From contig CANLMQ010000021.1 of assembly GCA_947492175.1 (NCBI GenBank), positions 1-64,000 of the forward strand: a DNA stretch of 64,000 bases, written 5' to 3'. Position 1 is the first letter of the stretch. The number at the start of each line of letters is the position of its first letter. The translations under genes were made by a program, and so were the position numbers. Shown one piece after another: positions 51,138-60,544 of this stretch. The notes under the pieces were generated by a model that did no database searches, had not been told where the DNA came from, and saw nothing but the letters and a program-made list of their open reading frames with translations. The stretch is from an uncultured Draconibacterium sp. (lineage in GTDB: Bacteria > Bacteroidota > Bacteroidia > Bacteroidales > Prolixibacteraceae).

Positions 51138-52826
51138 TTATTCAGCAAAGTCCACAATCGACATGGTTACATCATAAATGTAATCCCCCATTTTCTCCGA
51201 TTCCGAAAAAATATCTTTATACAGTGTGCCTATTTGATACGAGTATTTTTCGCTTTCAATATCTCGCACATGCTGTTTCCTGAGTTTATTGCGCAATTCA
51301 TTTATTTTCTTTTCAATCAACCTGGTACGCTGGCTGTCAACATTGTAATAATGTTTATCAAGATTTTCAAGCATCACTTCCATTGCATTTTCAAGCAGCG
51401 AAAACATGTCTTTAATGTTTTCTTTCATTTCAGGTGTAAACTTTTCTTTCTTGTTGCGGGCACGCATCATTGCCCTGGCAATATTTAAGCACGAATCTCC
51501 AATACTCTCTACTTCATCGACAATACGAAGCATTGAACTGATTCGTTTCGACGACTCCTTACTCAACTCACCTTCAGCAACTTTCGTAAGGTATTTAGCA
51601 ATCGACACTTCCATTTCATCGCTTTTGTCCTCACCAATTTCAACTTTATCGAACTGTTTCTGAAATTTTCGTTCGTTCTTTTCTGTAAGCATGTTTCCAA
51701 GACGACTAAACAGTTTCTTTGTTTGTTGGCCATAAAGTATAATCTCTTTTTTTGCCTGAAGCAAAGACAATTCGCTGGTACTTAACATTCCGAATTTGAT
51801 GTACTTAAGCTTAAACTCCTGCTCGTCTTCCCGCTCGGGAACAAGACGTATTACAAGGTTTACAAGAAACTTAATAAACCAAATCTGAAGTAAAACATTC
51901 AGAATATTAAAGAAGGTGTGAAATAACGATAAAGCCACAGGTACTGCTCCTGCATGTGTAAACGCAGATTCTCCGGAGATAGATTGAGCTATTGAATCGA
52001 TTCCATTTAAGAAATAAGGAAATATAGAGAGTACCCAAATAACGCCTACAACATTAAATACAAAGTGAAAACGTGCAGCACGTTTTGCCGTGGAATTTGC
52101 TACCATTGCAGCAAGATTCGCGGTTATAGTAGTTCCAATATTTTCGCCCAAAACCATGGCCGCTGCGCTGTCGAAACTAATCCATCCGTTGTTACACATT
52201 ACAAGCGTTAAAGCCATTGTAGCACTTGACGATTGGATAACAACCGTTAGAATCGTACCAATAATCAGGAAAATCAGATTTGAACCCAATCCCATTCCTG
52301 TAAAGTTCTTCAGAAACTCCAGAATTTCCGGATTCTCTCCAATATTTGGCACACTTGATTTTAGGCTTTCCAAACCAATAAAAAGCAATGCGAATCCCAC
52401 TAAAACTTGTCCCCACGATTGGTTACCTGTTTTCTTAGAAAATATCAGAGGGAACCCGACACCAATAATCGGGTATGCCAGCACACTCATTTTTACTTTA
52501 AATCCGAGTATGGAAATAATCCAGGCAGTAACTGTTGTCCCAATGTTTGCGCCCATTATTACTCCTGCTGATTCGGTTAGTGTAAGTAATCCTGCGTTTA
52601 CAAAGCTTACAATCATTACTGTAGTTGCACTCGACGATTGAATGATTGCAGTAATTGAAATTCCTGTAAAAACCCCCATAATCCGGTTGGAAGTCATGGC
52701 AGCCAAAAAGTTTCGCAGTTTACTTCCTGCAACTTTTTGCAAGGCTTCGCTCATCATCTTCATTCCATACAGAAATAAACCAAGCGCACCGATTAGAGTC
52801 AGGAAGTCTAATAACGTATAATCCAT
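51138..52826 (-). CDS. Na/Pi cotransporter family protein with PhoU-like C-terminus
   Basis: A 562-residue membrane protein of the NptA/YjbB type. Two inverted repeats of the transporter core each contain QSSSAT (IIQSSSATTVM in the first and VIQSSSATMAL in the second). Residues about 350-562 form a helical PhoU-like cytoplasmic domain (SISSM-LRIVDEVESIGDSCLNIA). It should import or export phosphate with Na+. It is monocistronic. Confidence 0.92.
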   Translation of the reverse strand: MDYTLLDFLTLIGALGLFLYGMKMMSEALQKVAGSKLRNFLAAMTSNRIMGVFTGISITAIIQSSSATTVMIVSFVNAGLLTLTESAGVIMGANIGTTVTAWIISILGFKVKMSVLAYPIIGVGFPLIFSKKTGNQSWGQVLVGFALLFIGLESLKSSVPNIGENPEILEFLKNFTGMGLGSNLIFLIIGTILTVVIQSSSATMALTLVMCNNGWISFDSAAAMVLGENIGTTITANLAAMVANSTAKRAARFHFVFNVVGVIWVLSIFPYFLNGIDSIAQSISGESAFTHAGAVPVALSLFHTFFNILNVLLQIWFIKFLVNLVIRLVPEREDEQEFKLKYIKFGMLSTSELSLLQAKKEIILYGQQTKKLFSRLGNMLTEKNERKFQKQFDKVEIGEDKSDEMEVSIAKYLTKVAEGELSKESSKRISSMLRIVDEVESIGDSCLNIARAMMRARNKKEKFTPEMKENIKDMFSLLENAMEVMLENLDKHYYNVDSQRTRLIEKKINELRNKLRKQHVRDIESEKYSYQIGTLYKDIFSESEKMGDYIYDVTMSIVDFAE

Positions 52827-53088
52827 CAGTTGATTTTTTTTTCGTGGCGAAAATAAGTATTATTAAAACATATGAAAGATAAATTTAAGGCTTTTTCAAA
52901 AACATTAAAATTATTGAAAGATCATTATTGACTCCTTATACAGATATAAATAAAATGGGTAAATAATTGAAAATTAAGACCAGCTTTATTAAAATTAGTA
53001 GAAGTGTTCTATATTTAAAGCCAGCTAGTATCATGAAGTAAATTATCTCCATTTACAACTTATGTCCAAGAATAAATACGCTCAGAAA

Positions 53089-53119
53089 AAAATGGCACCC
53101 TCCTGCTAGATGCCATTTT
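53089..53119 (-). terminator. Terminator-like hairpin without an adjacent gene
   Basis: AAAATGGCA and TGCCATTTT form a 9-bp stem. The minus strand continues into a T-run. The nearest minus-strand gene ends 557 nt away, so it may end an unseen small transcript. Confidence 0.5.
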
Positions 53120-53473
53120 GATGAATGTGTGAAATAACCTTAATTACTATCAACAGGGTATTTCACTGCCCTCGTTCCCTTTTTTTGCTGCATATGCAAC
53201 CAGCCTATTGTTATAAATTTATTTTGTTGTTTTTGCCTGATTCTTAACACATAAGTATAGGATTAGTAATGTGAAAATATTCAACTTTTGTGGGTCTTTT
53301 ACTTGTTTGCTTTATTAAGTTTATAATTACTTGATTTTAGTGTTTTTGTTGTTAAATAAAATTAGAACATACATAAGACAAAGTCAAGAGCGTTTTTTAT
53401 GTTAGAAAACAATATTTTTTAAAAAAAAATTTTGTTTTACCATTATTTCAACAGCAATGAATTATTTAGATTC

Positions 53474-53523
53474 AGCACTATAGGATAAAATTATCAATAA
53501 AGACTATAGTGCTTGGAATAAGT
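53474..53523. repeat. Nested inverted repeat
   Basis: AGCACTATAG (53474-53483) pairs with CTATAGTGCT (53514-53523), and inside it GATAA (53484-53488) pairs with TTATC (53491-53495). Confidence 0.5.
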
Positions 53524-53675
53524 TCCATTTTAATTTCTGTATATCACCGTCATTGTTTAATTAAAGCTTGAATAAGCAGAAAGAATCTGCGTAAAATGCC
53601 CGTATAAACCTGAATATGAAGCCATTAATCATGTAGTGGGTGTCTATTGTGTAATTTGCAAATTGTATCTATGAT

Positions 53676-54176
53676 TTAAGTCGTTAAACCAGGTATTCCA
53701 GCTTCCAAACCTGCAAAAATGCCAACAAAGATCATAACTATAAAAGCAACTATATAAAGAGCAAAAACCACAATAGTAAAAATGCCGATAAAACGGTAAT
53801 GCGCTTTCAAATTGGTAAAAGCCATTGCTAATTGATTTGGGTTTTTCGAGGCTAGAGCCTTCTTTATACTGCTGGAAAAGCGATATAGATACAAAATGGG
53901 GAAAAAGTAAATCGCCCCCATAACCAGGTAAATAATACCAAATAAAAAGGACGGAAATGGCATTTCTCCTGCAATATTCTCGGGAATTACAACAAATACA
54001 ATACTCATAATAAAACCTCCCAATATCATTAAGCCCATAAATACAAAACCCAGAATAGCTAAAAATTTTGCCCAGCTACCTGTACTTCCTAGTACCTTAC
54101 CTAATTCGTTTGTAATTTCTAATGTCTTGGTAGGTTCTGACAATTCCTGACTCATTGTTCTATTTTCTGTATTCAT
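53676..54176 (-). CDS. Small membrane protein (DUF5362-like)
   Basis: A 166-residue membrane protein with four transmembrane helices (about 36-64, 78-100, and two toward the C-terminus). A soluble N-terminal 30 residues and the segment YLYRFSSSIKKALASKNPNQLAMAFTNLKAHYRFIG between helices are typical of a Bacteroidota family I believe to be DUF5362. No function is known. It is monocistronic. Confidence 0.7.
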   Translation of the reverse strand: MNTENRTMSQELSEPTKTLEITNELGKVLGSTGSWAKFLAILGFVFMGLMILGGFIMSIVFVVIPENIAGEMPFPSFLFGIIYLVMGAIYFFPILYLYRFSSSIKKALASKNPNQLAMAFTNLKAHYRFIGIFTIVVFALYIVAFIVMIFVGIFAGLEAGIPGLTT

Positions 54177-54687
54177 ATTATTTATTATTTAATTGTTTTT
54201 AACCTTTCATTGACATATCACATAGTAAGCATTAAAATTTAATACAGGCTATCCTATTCCTTCAATTTTGTAATGATAAAATATTTAACTCCAGAAGTTG
54301 ACATTGTATTTGTATATAGTTGCATCCATACGTAAACCGCTTAAGCAAGTTTTAAACCAGCTTTATAAATTGAGTTTGTCTGGGCTGATTTAAAGTTTAT
54401 TGAATTTGTGATAAATGTAAAAAAGATAAAGCAATTTAACAATAAGCAGCGAATATAATTAGTGCCCTGTGCAGGCAAGCAAACAAAATTAGACTGATTC
54501 AGAGTCCGGTTAATTGGAGGCAGTTGTTACCAATCTCGTTTTTGACTCAATCGCACTAAGGGTATATACGGTTAATAAACTATTTTTCTTTTTTTACTTG
54601 TATGAAAAACTTATATTAGCACGAAGACTAATACCTATATTTAAATTGAATTTCAGTTCGAATTTTAACAAACTTTTACTCAAAACA
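54177..54687. other. Intergenic region before the hybrid kinase
   Basis: No RNA, repeat or good -7 box was recognised. The kinase frame is open from 54514, but the stretch up to 54687 has no conserved features and is treated as upstream sequence. Confidence 0.5.
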
Positions 54688-57123
54688 ATGAGTACTTTTC
54701 AACTTTCTAGAATACTCATTTTTTTAATAATATTTTTTACCTGTTCATGTACTCATAAGCATTCTGAATTGACATTTGAAGAAAACAAATGGCTCTCCCA
54801 AAATGCAGAAAGTATTGTTATTCCTTTTGGTTATTCAACTCCTCCCGATGCCTATATTAATGAAGAAGGCAGATATGTAGGTGTATTGGTCGATTTCAGG
54901 AACGAAATTGAAAAGAATCTTGGTAAGAAATTTAAAACTCAATATGTTTCTACATGGAGCGAGCTTGTTCAATTTTCTGAAACAGGAAATAATTATATTA
55001 TCGTAGGTATTGCATGGACCTTGGAGCGCGAAAAGTATCTCAACTTTACAAAGCCTTTTATTAAAATTCCGTATGTAATTATTACTCGGAAAGATTCTGA
55101 CATTAGTTCAATGCAGGATTTGCAAAACAAAAATATTTGCATTGCCCGGCAATATGCCATTAAAGATTATTTAAACCGCAACTTTCCTGAATTAAAACCG
55201 GTTGAAGTTGAAGATGATCTTAGCGGACTGAGAGCAGTTTCTTCAGGCACATTTGATGCAATGATCATCAGTCAGTTATACAGCTCTTTTATTACAGAAG
55301 AAGAAGGTTTTACAAATCTAAAGATTGCCGGAGAAAGTGGATACATTAACAGATTGGCAGCGGCAGTTTCAAAAAAGGATTCTGAGTTATACACCATAGT
55401 CAATAAGGCAGTTAACCAGATTTCTGCATCAAAACAAAAAGAACTGTACCGAAAGTGGATTTATAACGCCCCCGGAAATATTTCCTTAAAAATCGTATAT
55501 GCGATTCTTGTTTTATCCGGAGTAACTTTGTTTACCATTCTGATTATGTGGTTATGGTTAACAAACCTTCGTAAACAAGTTGAAAAATCAACTAGAATTA
55601 TCAGACACAATGAAAAGCGGTATCGTGCCTTAATTGAAAACTCTACAGACGCCATCTACATTTTACATAAGGGAAAATTTGTTTTGACCAATAAAAAATT
55701 TGAAACATTGTTTGGTTATAATCATGAAGAACTACAACATCCCGATTTTGATTTTCTGCAGTTAATTGCACCGGAACACCGTGAGTACATAAAAGTAGAG
55801 TACAAAAACATGACAGAAAATAGATCGGTTCCGTTTAATTATGAATATACAGGGTTGACAAAAGATAATAAAAGAATACATCTCGAAGTTTCAGTAAATC
55901 CGATTGAACTTGAGAACGACATAGCTACCCAGGGTCTAATTCATGATATTACTGAGCGCAAAAACAAGGAGATAGAACTTTTAAAGGCAAAAGAAAAAGC
56001 AGAAGAAAGCGACCGCCTTAAATCAGCATTCCTTGCCAACATGAGTCATGAAATAAGGACTCCGATGAATGGTATTCTGGGATTTGCCGATCTTCTGAAA
56101 TCGCAAAAATACACATCAGAACAGCAAGCTGGTTTTATTGATATTATTAAAAAGAGTGGAGAACGAATGCTGGCCACAATCAATAATATTATTGATATTT
56201 CAAAAATTGAATCAGGAGTAGAAACAGTACAAATCAGCCAGATTAGTATAGGAGAAATTATAAATGAGTTATACCATTTCTTTCTTCCTGAAGCAACACA
56301 AAGAGGTCTTGAAATTGAGATAAATGAACCGGAAGATAAATCAAATGATTTCTTTTTATCAGATGGCTACAAGTTAAATGCGATTCTTACCAACCTTATA
56401 AAAAATGCATTAAAATTTACGATAAGGGGTAAAATTTCAATTGGATATTCTATTTCTGATACGACTTTAGAATTTTATGTGTCAGATACCGGCTTGGGAA
56501 TACCTGTTGATAAGCAGGCATCGATTTTTAATTATTTTGTACAAGCCAATAACTCAACTTCACGTGGATACGAAGGTTCAGGCCTGGGATTGTCTATATC
56601 GAAGGGATATGTAGAATTATTGAATGGTGAAATTAGAATGGAATCAATTCCAGGTAAGGGCACAAGTTTTTATGTAAACATTCCTCTTAATCAGCATAAA
56701 AAAAGTGATGAAAATATAGAAGTTTACCCGGACAGGAGAAAAATGCTTCCTGACAATCTTAAAATAATAGTAGCTGAAGATGATAAAACCTCTGCCGACT
56801 ATTTGGGGCTTATTTTAAAAGGAATATCAAGCGCTGTTTTATTTGCTCGTAATGGGATTGAAGCCATTGAATTAATTAGAGCTAATCCGGATACACATAT
56901 TATTTTAATGGATATTAAAATGCCTGAAATAAGCGGGCTCGAAGCAACTCGCGTAATAAGAAAATTTAATCAGAAGGTATTTATTATCGCACAAACTGCT
57001 TTTGCAAAAGATGGTCAGCAACAAAAAACAATTAAAGCCGGATGTAATGCTTTTATACTGAAACCAATTGATAAAAATAAGCTGATGGATATTATTGCCG
57101 GCCGATTTGAAACAACAGGCTAA
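54688..57123 (+). CDS. Hybrid sensor histidine kinase with solute-binding sensor domain
   Basis: An 811-residue multidomain protein from the ATG at 54688 (MSTFQLSR). Order: signal peptide with a possible lipobox (FFTCSC), a periplasmic SBP_bac_3-type sensor (about 45-265, with GYSTPPDAYINEEGRYVG and FDAMIISQLY), a transmembrane helix (about 275-298), PAS (about 315-430), HisKA with H454 in ANMSHEIRTP, HATPase (LIKNALKFT, DTGLGIP, GSGLGLS) and a receiver domain with D742 in ILMDIKMP. The ligand is likely an amino acid or similar small solute. No output HTH is present, so it is not a classical HTCS. No partner gene is adjacent. Confidence 0.93.
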   Translation: MSTFQLSRILIFLIIFFTCSCTHKHSELTFEENKWLSQNAESIVIPFGYSTPPDAYINEEGRYVGVLVDFRNEIEKNLGKKFKTQYVSTWSELVQFSETGNNYIIVGIAWTLEREKYLNFTKPFIKIPYVIITRKDSDISSMQDLQNKNICIARQYAIKDYLNRNFPELKPVEVEDDLSGLRAVSSGTFDAMIISQLYSSFITEEEGFTNLKIAGESGYINRLAAAVSKKDSELYTIVNKAVNQISASKQKELYRKWIYNAPGNISLKIVYAILVLSGVTLFTILIMWLWLTNLRKQVEKSTRIIRHNEKRYRALIENSTDAIYILHKGKFVLTNKKFETLFGYNHEELQHPDFDFLQLIAPEHREYIKVEYKNMTENRSVPFNYEYTGLTKDNKRIHLEVSVNPIELENDIATQGLIHDITERKNKEIELLKAKEKAEESDRLKSAFLANMSHEIRTPMNGILGFADLLKSQKYTSEQQAGFIDIIKKSGERMLATINNIIDISKIESGVETVQISQISIGEIINELYHFFLPEATQRGLEIEINEPEDKSNDFFLSDGYKLNAILTNLIKNALKFTIRGKISIGYSISDTTLEFYVSDTGLGIPVDKQASIFNYFVQANNSTSRGYEGSGLGLSISKGYVELLNGEIRMESIPGKGTSFYVNIPLNQHKKSDENIEVYPDRRKMLPDNLKIIVAEDDKTSADYLGLILKGISSAVLFARNGIEAIELIRANPDTHIILMDIKMPEISGLEATRVIRKFNQKVFIIAQTAFAKDGQQQKTIKAGCNAFILKPIDKNKLMDIIAGRFETTG

Positions 57124-57156
57124 AACTACATAACCAAATTGAACAAAACAATTTGA

Positions 57157-57501
57157 TTAACCTCCTGAACGTTTCGCTTTATAACCATCAGCTTTAAGTA
57201 TATCCAAAACCCGTTGGCAAAAATCTCCCTGAATTAAAATTTCCCCGTCTTTAACGGTTCCACCAACTCCACATTTTGATTTTAAAAGTTTACCTAAATC
57301 TTTCAAGTCATTGTTGGTACCAACAAAACCAGCTATTAGTGTTACTGCTTTTCCTTTTCGTTTTTTCCGATCCAACATTACTCTTAAAATCTGCTGTTGC
57401 GGGGGTAACGTGTCCTGCTCCTCTTTATTATCCGTTTCATACTTAAAATCCGGATTCGTAGAATACACCATTCCCAACCTGTCTTTCCAATCGTTTCCCA
57501 T
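57157..57501 (-). CDS. SUI1/YciH-like translation initiation factor
   Basis: A 114-residue protein of the eIF1/SUI1 fold, as in YciH. The core is LDRKKRKGKAVTLIAGFVG and LKSKCGVGGTVKDGEILIQGDF. It may influence start-codon choice or stress translation. It starts 4 nt after the stop of the HsmA-like gene and is probably translated from the same mRNA. Confidence 0.87.
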   Translation of the reverse strand: MGNDWKDRLGMVYSTNPDFKYETDNKEEQDTLPPQQQILRVMLDRKKRKGKAVTLIAGFVGTNNDLKDLGKLLKSKCGVGGTVKDGEILIQGDFCQRVLDILKADGYKAKRSGG

Positions 57502-57505
57502 TTAT

Positions 57506-57886
57506 CTACCTCCAAAGTATTATTATACTGCCTGTTATGTATGCAACTACCCACCAAAAATAGGCAATTTTTGTATATATTAACAAAGACTTGCTTATGC
57601 GTGTGTCAATTCCGTTTTTAAAATAAACCCACCAGGCTCCTACTACCTCGACCAACAGTACCAGAAAAGCTGAATATCCCAGTAACCCGTGTAAAGTAAA
57701 AGGTGTTTCCCGGGCACCTGAAATCATTAAAGCAATGGCTGCCAGATCAAAAATAATCCCTAAACTCAGAAATATCAGAACAATAGAACTAACAATTCTA
57801 AAACGAATTAATGATATACTGCCTATGCCATATGTTAATAGAGAAAGGGTAATTATAAAAGCTCCTACAATTGCTAGTGGATTCAT
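57506..57886 (-). CDS. Small four-helix membrane protein (HsmA/TIGR03987-like)
   Basis: A 126-residue integral membrane protein with four helices (about 5-25, 33-55, 66-88, 101-124). The segments FDLAAIALMISGA and FTLHGLLGYSAFLVLLVEV recall the family annotated as HsmA/TIGR03987. Function unknown. It is first in a two-gene unit with the SUI1 factor. Confidence 0.7.
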   Translation of the reverse strand: MNPLAIVGAFIITLSLLTYGIGSISLIRFRIVSSIVLIFLSLGIIFDLAAIALMISGARETPFTLHGLLGYSAFLVLLVEVVGAWWVYFKNGIDTRISKSLLIYTKIAYFWWVVAYITGSIIILWR

Positions 57887-57907
57887 TTATTTTAATAATT
57901 GAAAGTA

Positions 57908-57915
57908 CAAATATA
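57908..57915 (-). promoter_or_regulatory. -7 box for the HsmA-SUI1 unit
   Basis: The minus strand reads TATATTTG (perfect TAnnTTTG), 21 nt upstream of the ATG. Confidence 0.5.
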
Positions 57916-57950
57916 AACTGATATGGATAAAAACAACAAGGGATATTACT

Positions 57951-57985
57951 AAAAAAAGGGTTTAGCTATTTAAAGCTAAACCCTT
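57951..57985 (-). terminator. Terminator of the susCD operon
   Basis: AAGGGTTTAGC (57956-57966) pairs with GCTAAACCCTT (57975-57985), followed on the minus strand by a T-run. Confidence 0.88.
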
Positions 57986-58055
57986 CGTTATCTTACCTAA
58001 ACTTTATTAAAAAATATTAGAGTTTTATATTACCAATATTCTCCTTTAAGTCTAT

Positions 58056-58841
58056 TTAGTACTTATTAGTAATTTCAAATGTGTCGTTATAAACACCGAA
58101 AGAACCCGCACTTACAGTCCACTTTAATACAAATGTGTAAGTGTTTGTATCACTGTTGAAATTTGATCCGTCCTGTGCTGTTACCGAGACCATACCATAG
58201 GTGGAATGTACATACCCGCTTTCAGACGTTTCCGGAACTTGAGTTATTGTACCATCCTCAGCAACCTTAAAAAGGTAATTGTATCCGCTCATCCAACAAT
58301 CTTTTAAGCGATACTGCTCTGTTGCTGGTGAGTATTCCAAAGTTGCATCCCAGAAATCTTCAAAAAATACGCTGGTAAAAGTTCCATCCGCATAAGGTGC
58401 AAAATCCTCCTTCGAAATACTAAGTTCTATTCTGGGAAATACATCTTGCTCTTTGTATGGATTTGTTTGATCCTGATCAACTGCAATGGCAAGATGATAA
58501 CTTTCCATCAATACAATCTTGTCGCTAACTTCTACTGTTATGGTCTTTTGTGATTCACCAGCAGCAAAACTTACAGATTCAGGGATACTGAATATTTCAC
58601 TGTAAGCGTTTTCTGCAGTTAGTGATACAGTTTGTTCTGAGGAGCTTACTTCTCTTGAAATAATAACATCAAAACTTGTTGATTCAATTGACAAAACTAC
58701 AGATGAAACATTATCGTTTGAAAAATACACATTGGTACTATTGGGATTTGGCTCAGGTGAAAGTTCTCTTTCAACCTCGTCCTCGCAGGCTGCAAATAGT
58801 GCAACAACTGCTACTATTATAAAATACTTTAATGTTTTCAT
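58056..58841 (-). CDS. Surface lipoprotein of the SusC/D operon
   Basis: A 261-residue lipoprotein with a lipobox ending in Cys (LFAACED). Residues about 40-130 look like a Calx-beta/BACON-like beta-sandwich, with a separate beta-rich domain to the C-terminus. No close family is named; it occupies the third place of a susC-susD operon, where SusE/F-like binding proteins usually sit. It should be at the cell surface, helping substrate capture. It starts 23 nt after the susD stop and precedes the terminator. Confidence 0.72.
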   Translation of the reverse strand: MKTLKYFIIVAVVALFAACEDEVERELSPEPNPNSTNVYFSNDNVSSVVLSIESTSFDVIISREVSSSEQTVSLTAENAYSEIFSIPESVSFAAGESQKTITVEVSDKIVLMESYHLAIAVDQDQTNPYKEQDVFPRIELSISKEDFAPYADGTFTSVFFEDFWDATLEYSPATEQYRLKDCWMSGYNYLFKVAEDGTITQVPETSESGYVHSTYGMVSVTAQDGSNFNSDTNTYTFVLKWTVSAGSFGVYNDTFEITNKY

Positions 58842-58864
58842 ATTCTATTCTAATCTTATTTATT

Positions 58865-60529
58865 TTATATAACACCATCGATCAAAGAAGCTCCATCTCC
58901 TTGCGAAGGTTGAGCTCCACCTTCGTTTTGTTCAACGGCAACATTATTATTTGTTTCACCTTGAACAAAACGCAATAGTAACCATGGATCATCTTTTGAT
59001 AGGTTAAAACGATAATCTTCAGGAACATTTGTTGCTTGATCAGGATGATAACGAATAATATTTCTTCCTAAACGCATTGCATCAGACATTCCAAAACCTT
59101 CGCCCCACAATTCGATACGACGCTGTAACCAAACTTCATTTTGGATATCTTCTGCAGAACTAGCTTCAATGTTGTATTCCGGATCTCTGTAATCTTTTAC
59201 AAAATCTTCGAGTATTTGCTTACCCTGACCAGGGTTTCCACTCATTGCAGTGGCTTCTGCTTTAATCAGTATCATTTCTTCTGCACGCATCATACACCAG
59301 TCTCCGTCATTATAGGCAGAACCAATGCCTGAACGTTGTCCGAATTTAACATTAGCATAAGCCTGCATTGGCTCTTTTACATTCGCAATATTAGCTGTTG
59401 CAATTTCCTGGCCTTCATAGGTAATACCTTCTGATTGATCAACCCAGGCAAGCCCCTCTAAATAAGGCGATGTTTTATTCTCATCGAGCCACCAGTTTTT
59501 TCTTACATCCGTAGAATTAATTTTATTGTACAACAAAATATTAATTGATCTGTAGATACCGGCATAAGCAACGTAAGCATCTCCGGAAAAAGAACCTAGC
59601 TGCGAAGGCCATGTGGCATAATTGGCATCACTTATAACATCAGTAGGTAAAAGCAATGCCCATATCCAGTTATGGTCTGTTGCCTGATTGAAACCTGGTT
59701 GAGTTAACTCAGAAATCTGATAAGGACTATAATTTGTCATTGCTTTATCAGCATCAGCAGCAGCATTGTTCCAGTCTTCCATATTCAGATATGCTCTTGC
59801 ACGTAAACCGTACGCAACATTCTGATCAATTGCACTTTTGTTAGGACGCACATACCCATCCAGATCAGCGATGGCATCTGTCAGATTTGTTAAAATATAA
59901 GCATACAAATCAGTTAAGGAGGCTCTTGGATTATTTCTAAAATCAGTTCCGTCCTCAACAATTGGCACAGATGGTTTGTCTTGATTACCAACGTATTTAA
60001 ACTGGAAATAAGGAGCTAGAGAAAGATAACAAAATGCTCTCATTGCTTTTGCCTGACCACGGGCATAAATCAACTGTTCATTATCTGTATCTTCCGGAAT
60101 TGCACTTAAAACATCATTTGCTGCATAAATAATTTTATAAAACAATCCGTAACGCATTCGTGGGTTAGCATATGTTGGAGTGCGGTCAGAATATTCTAGC
60201 GCTGTAGAAAACCAATCATAACCGGAAACAACATTAACCATATTCCCACTGTTCAAATCCTGACTTAAAGCAATTCCAGGATAACCCACGTCATCTGCAC
60301 GATAGCTAGACCCCCTGTCAAAAAAACCATCTGGTTTTCCTAGCAACGAATACATACCACTAATAGATGAATTAATTCTATTTGGTAAAGCTTCTACAGT
60401 TTCTTGTATCTGGTCATCATCTAAAGTTCCACCTTCGTGGTGCCTGTCTAAAAAATCTTCTTCACACGAAGAAAATAAGGCTACTGCAACAATGGTTGCA
60501 AATACTAATAAATAATTTTTTATTCTCAT
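58865..60529 (-). CDS. SusD/RagB-family nutrient-binding lipoprotein
   Basis: A 554-residue surface lipoprotein with a lipobox ending in Cys (LFSSCEE). It has the SusD helical scaffold with TPR-like helices (AKAMRAFCYLSLAPYFQ, YGLRARAYLNMEDWNNAAADA, LQRRIELWGEGFGMSDAMR). It works as the lid of its SusC partner, which lies 15 nt upstream. The substrate is unknown. Confidence 0.95.
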   Translation of the reverse strand: MRIKNYLLVFATIVAVALFSSCEEDFLDRHHEGGTLDDDQIQETVEALPNRINSSISGMYSLLGKPDGFFDRGSSYRADDVGYPGIALSQDLNSGNMVNVVSGYDWFSTALEYSDRTPTYANPRMRYGLFYKIIYAANDVLSAIPEDTDNEQLIYARGQAKAMRAFCYLSLAPYFQFKYVGNQDKPSVPIVEDGTDFRNNPRASLTDLYAYILTNLTDAIADLDGYVRPNKSAIDQNVAYGLRARAYLNMEDWNNAAADADKAMTNYSPYQISELTQPGFNQATDHNWIWALLLPTDVISDANYATWPSQLGSFSGDAYVAYAGIYRSINILLYNKINSTDVRKNWWLDENKTSPYLEGLAWVDQSEGITYEGQEIATANIANVKEPMQAYANVKFGQRSGIGSAYNDGDWCMMRAEEMILIKAEATAMSGNPGQGKQILEDFVKDYRDPEYNIEASSAEDIQNEVWLQRRIELWGEGFGMSDAMRLGRNIIRYHPDQATNVPEDYRFNLSKDDPWLLLRFVQGETNNNVAVEQNEGGAQPSQGDGASLIDGVI

Positions 60530-60544
60530 AATACTATATTTTTA

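Larger units (their letters stand above)
52827..53675. other. 849-nt intergenic region with two inverted repeats
   Basis: No ORF of useful length or coding character is seen. Two palindromes stand out (53089-53119 and 53474-53523). The rest is AT-rich, with poly-A/T tracts near 53410-53435. It could hold a small RNA, but I cannot identify one. Confidence 0.5.

Noticed and set aside
54514..54687. Longer start of the hybrid kinase at 54514
   Set aside because: The first 58 residues precede a normal signal peptide and have no conserved content.
54688..57123. Classification of the kinase as an HTCS regulator of a polysaccharide locus
   Set aside because: There is no AraC-type helix-turn-helix after the receiver and no beta-propeller sensor.
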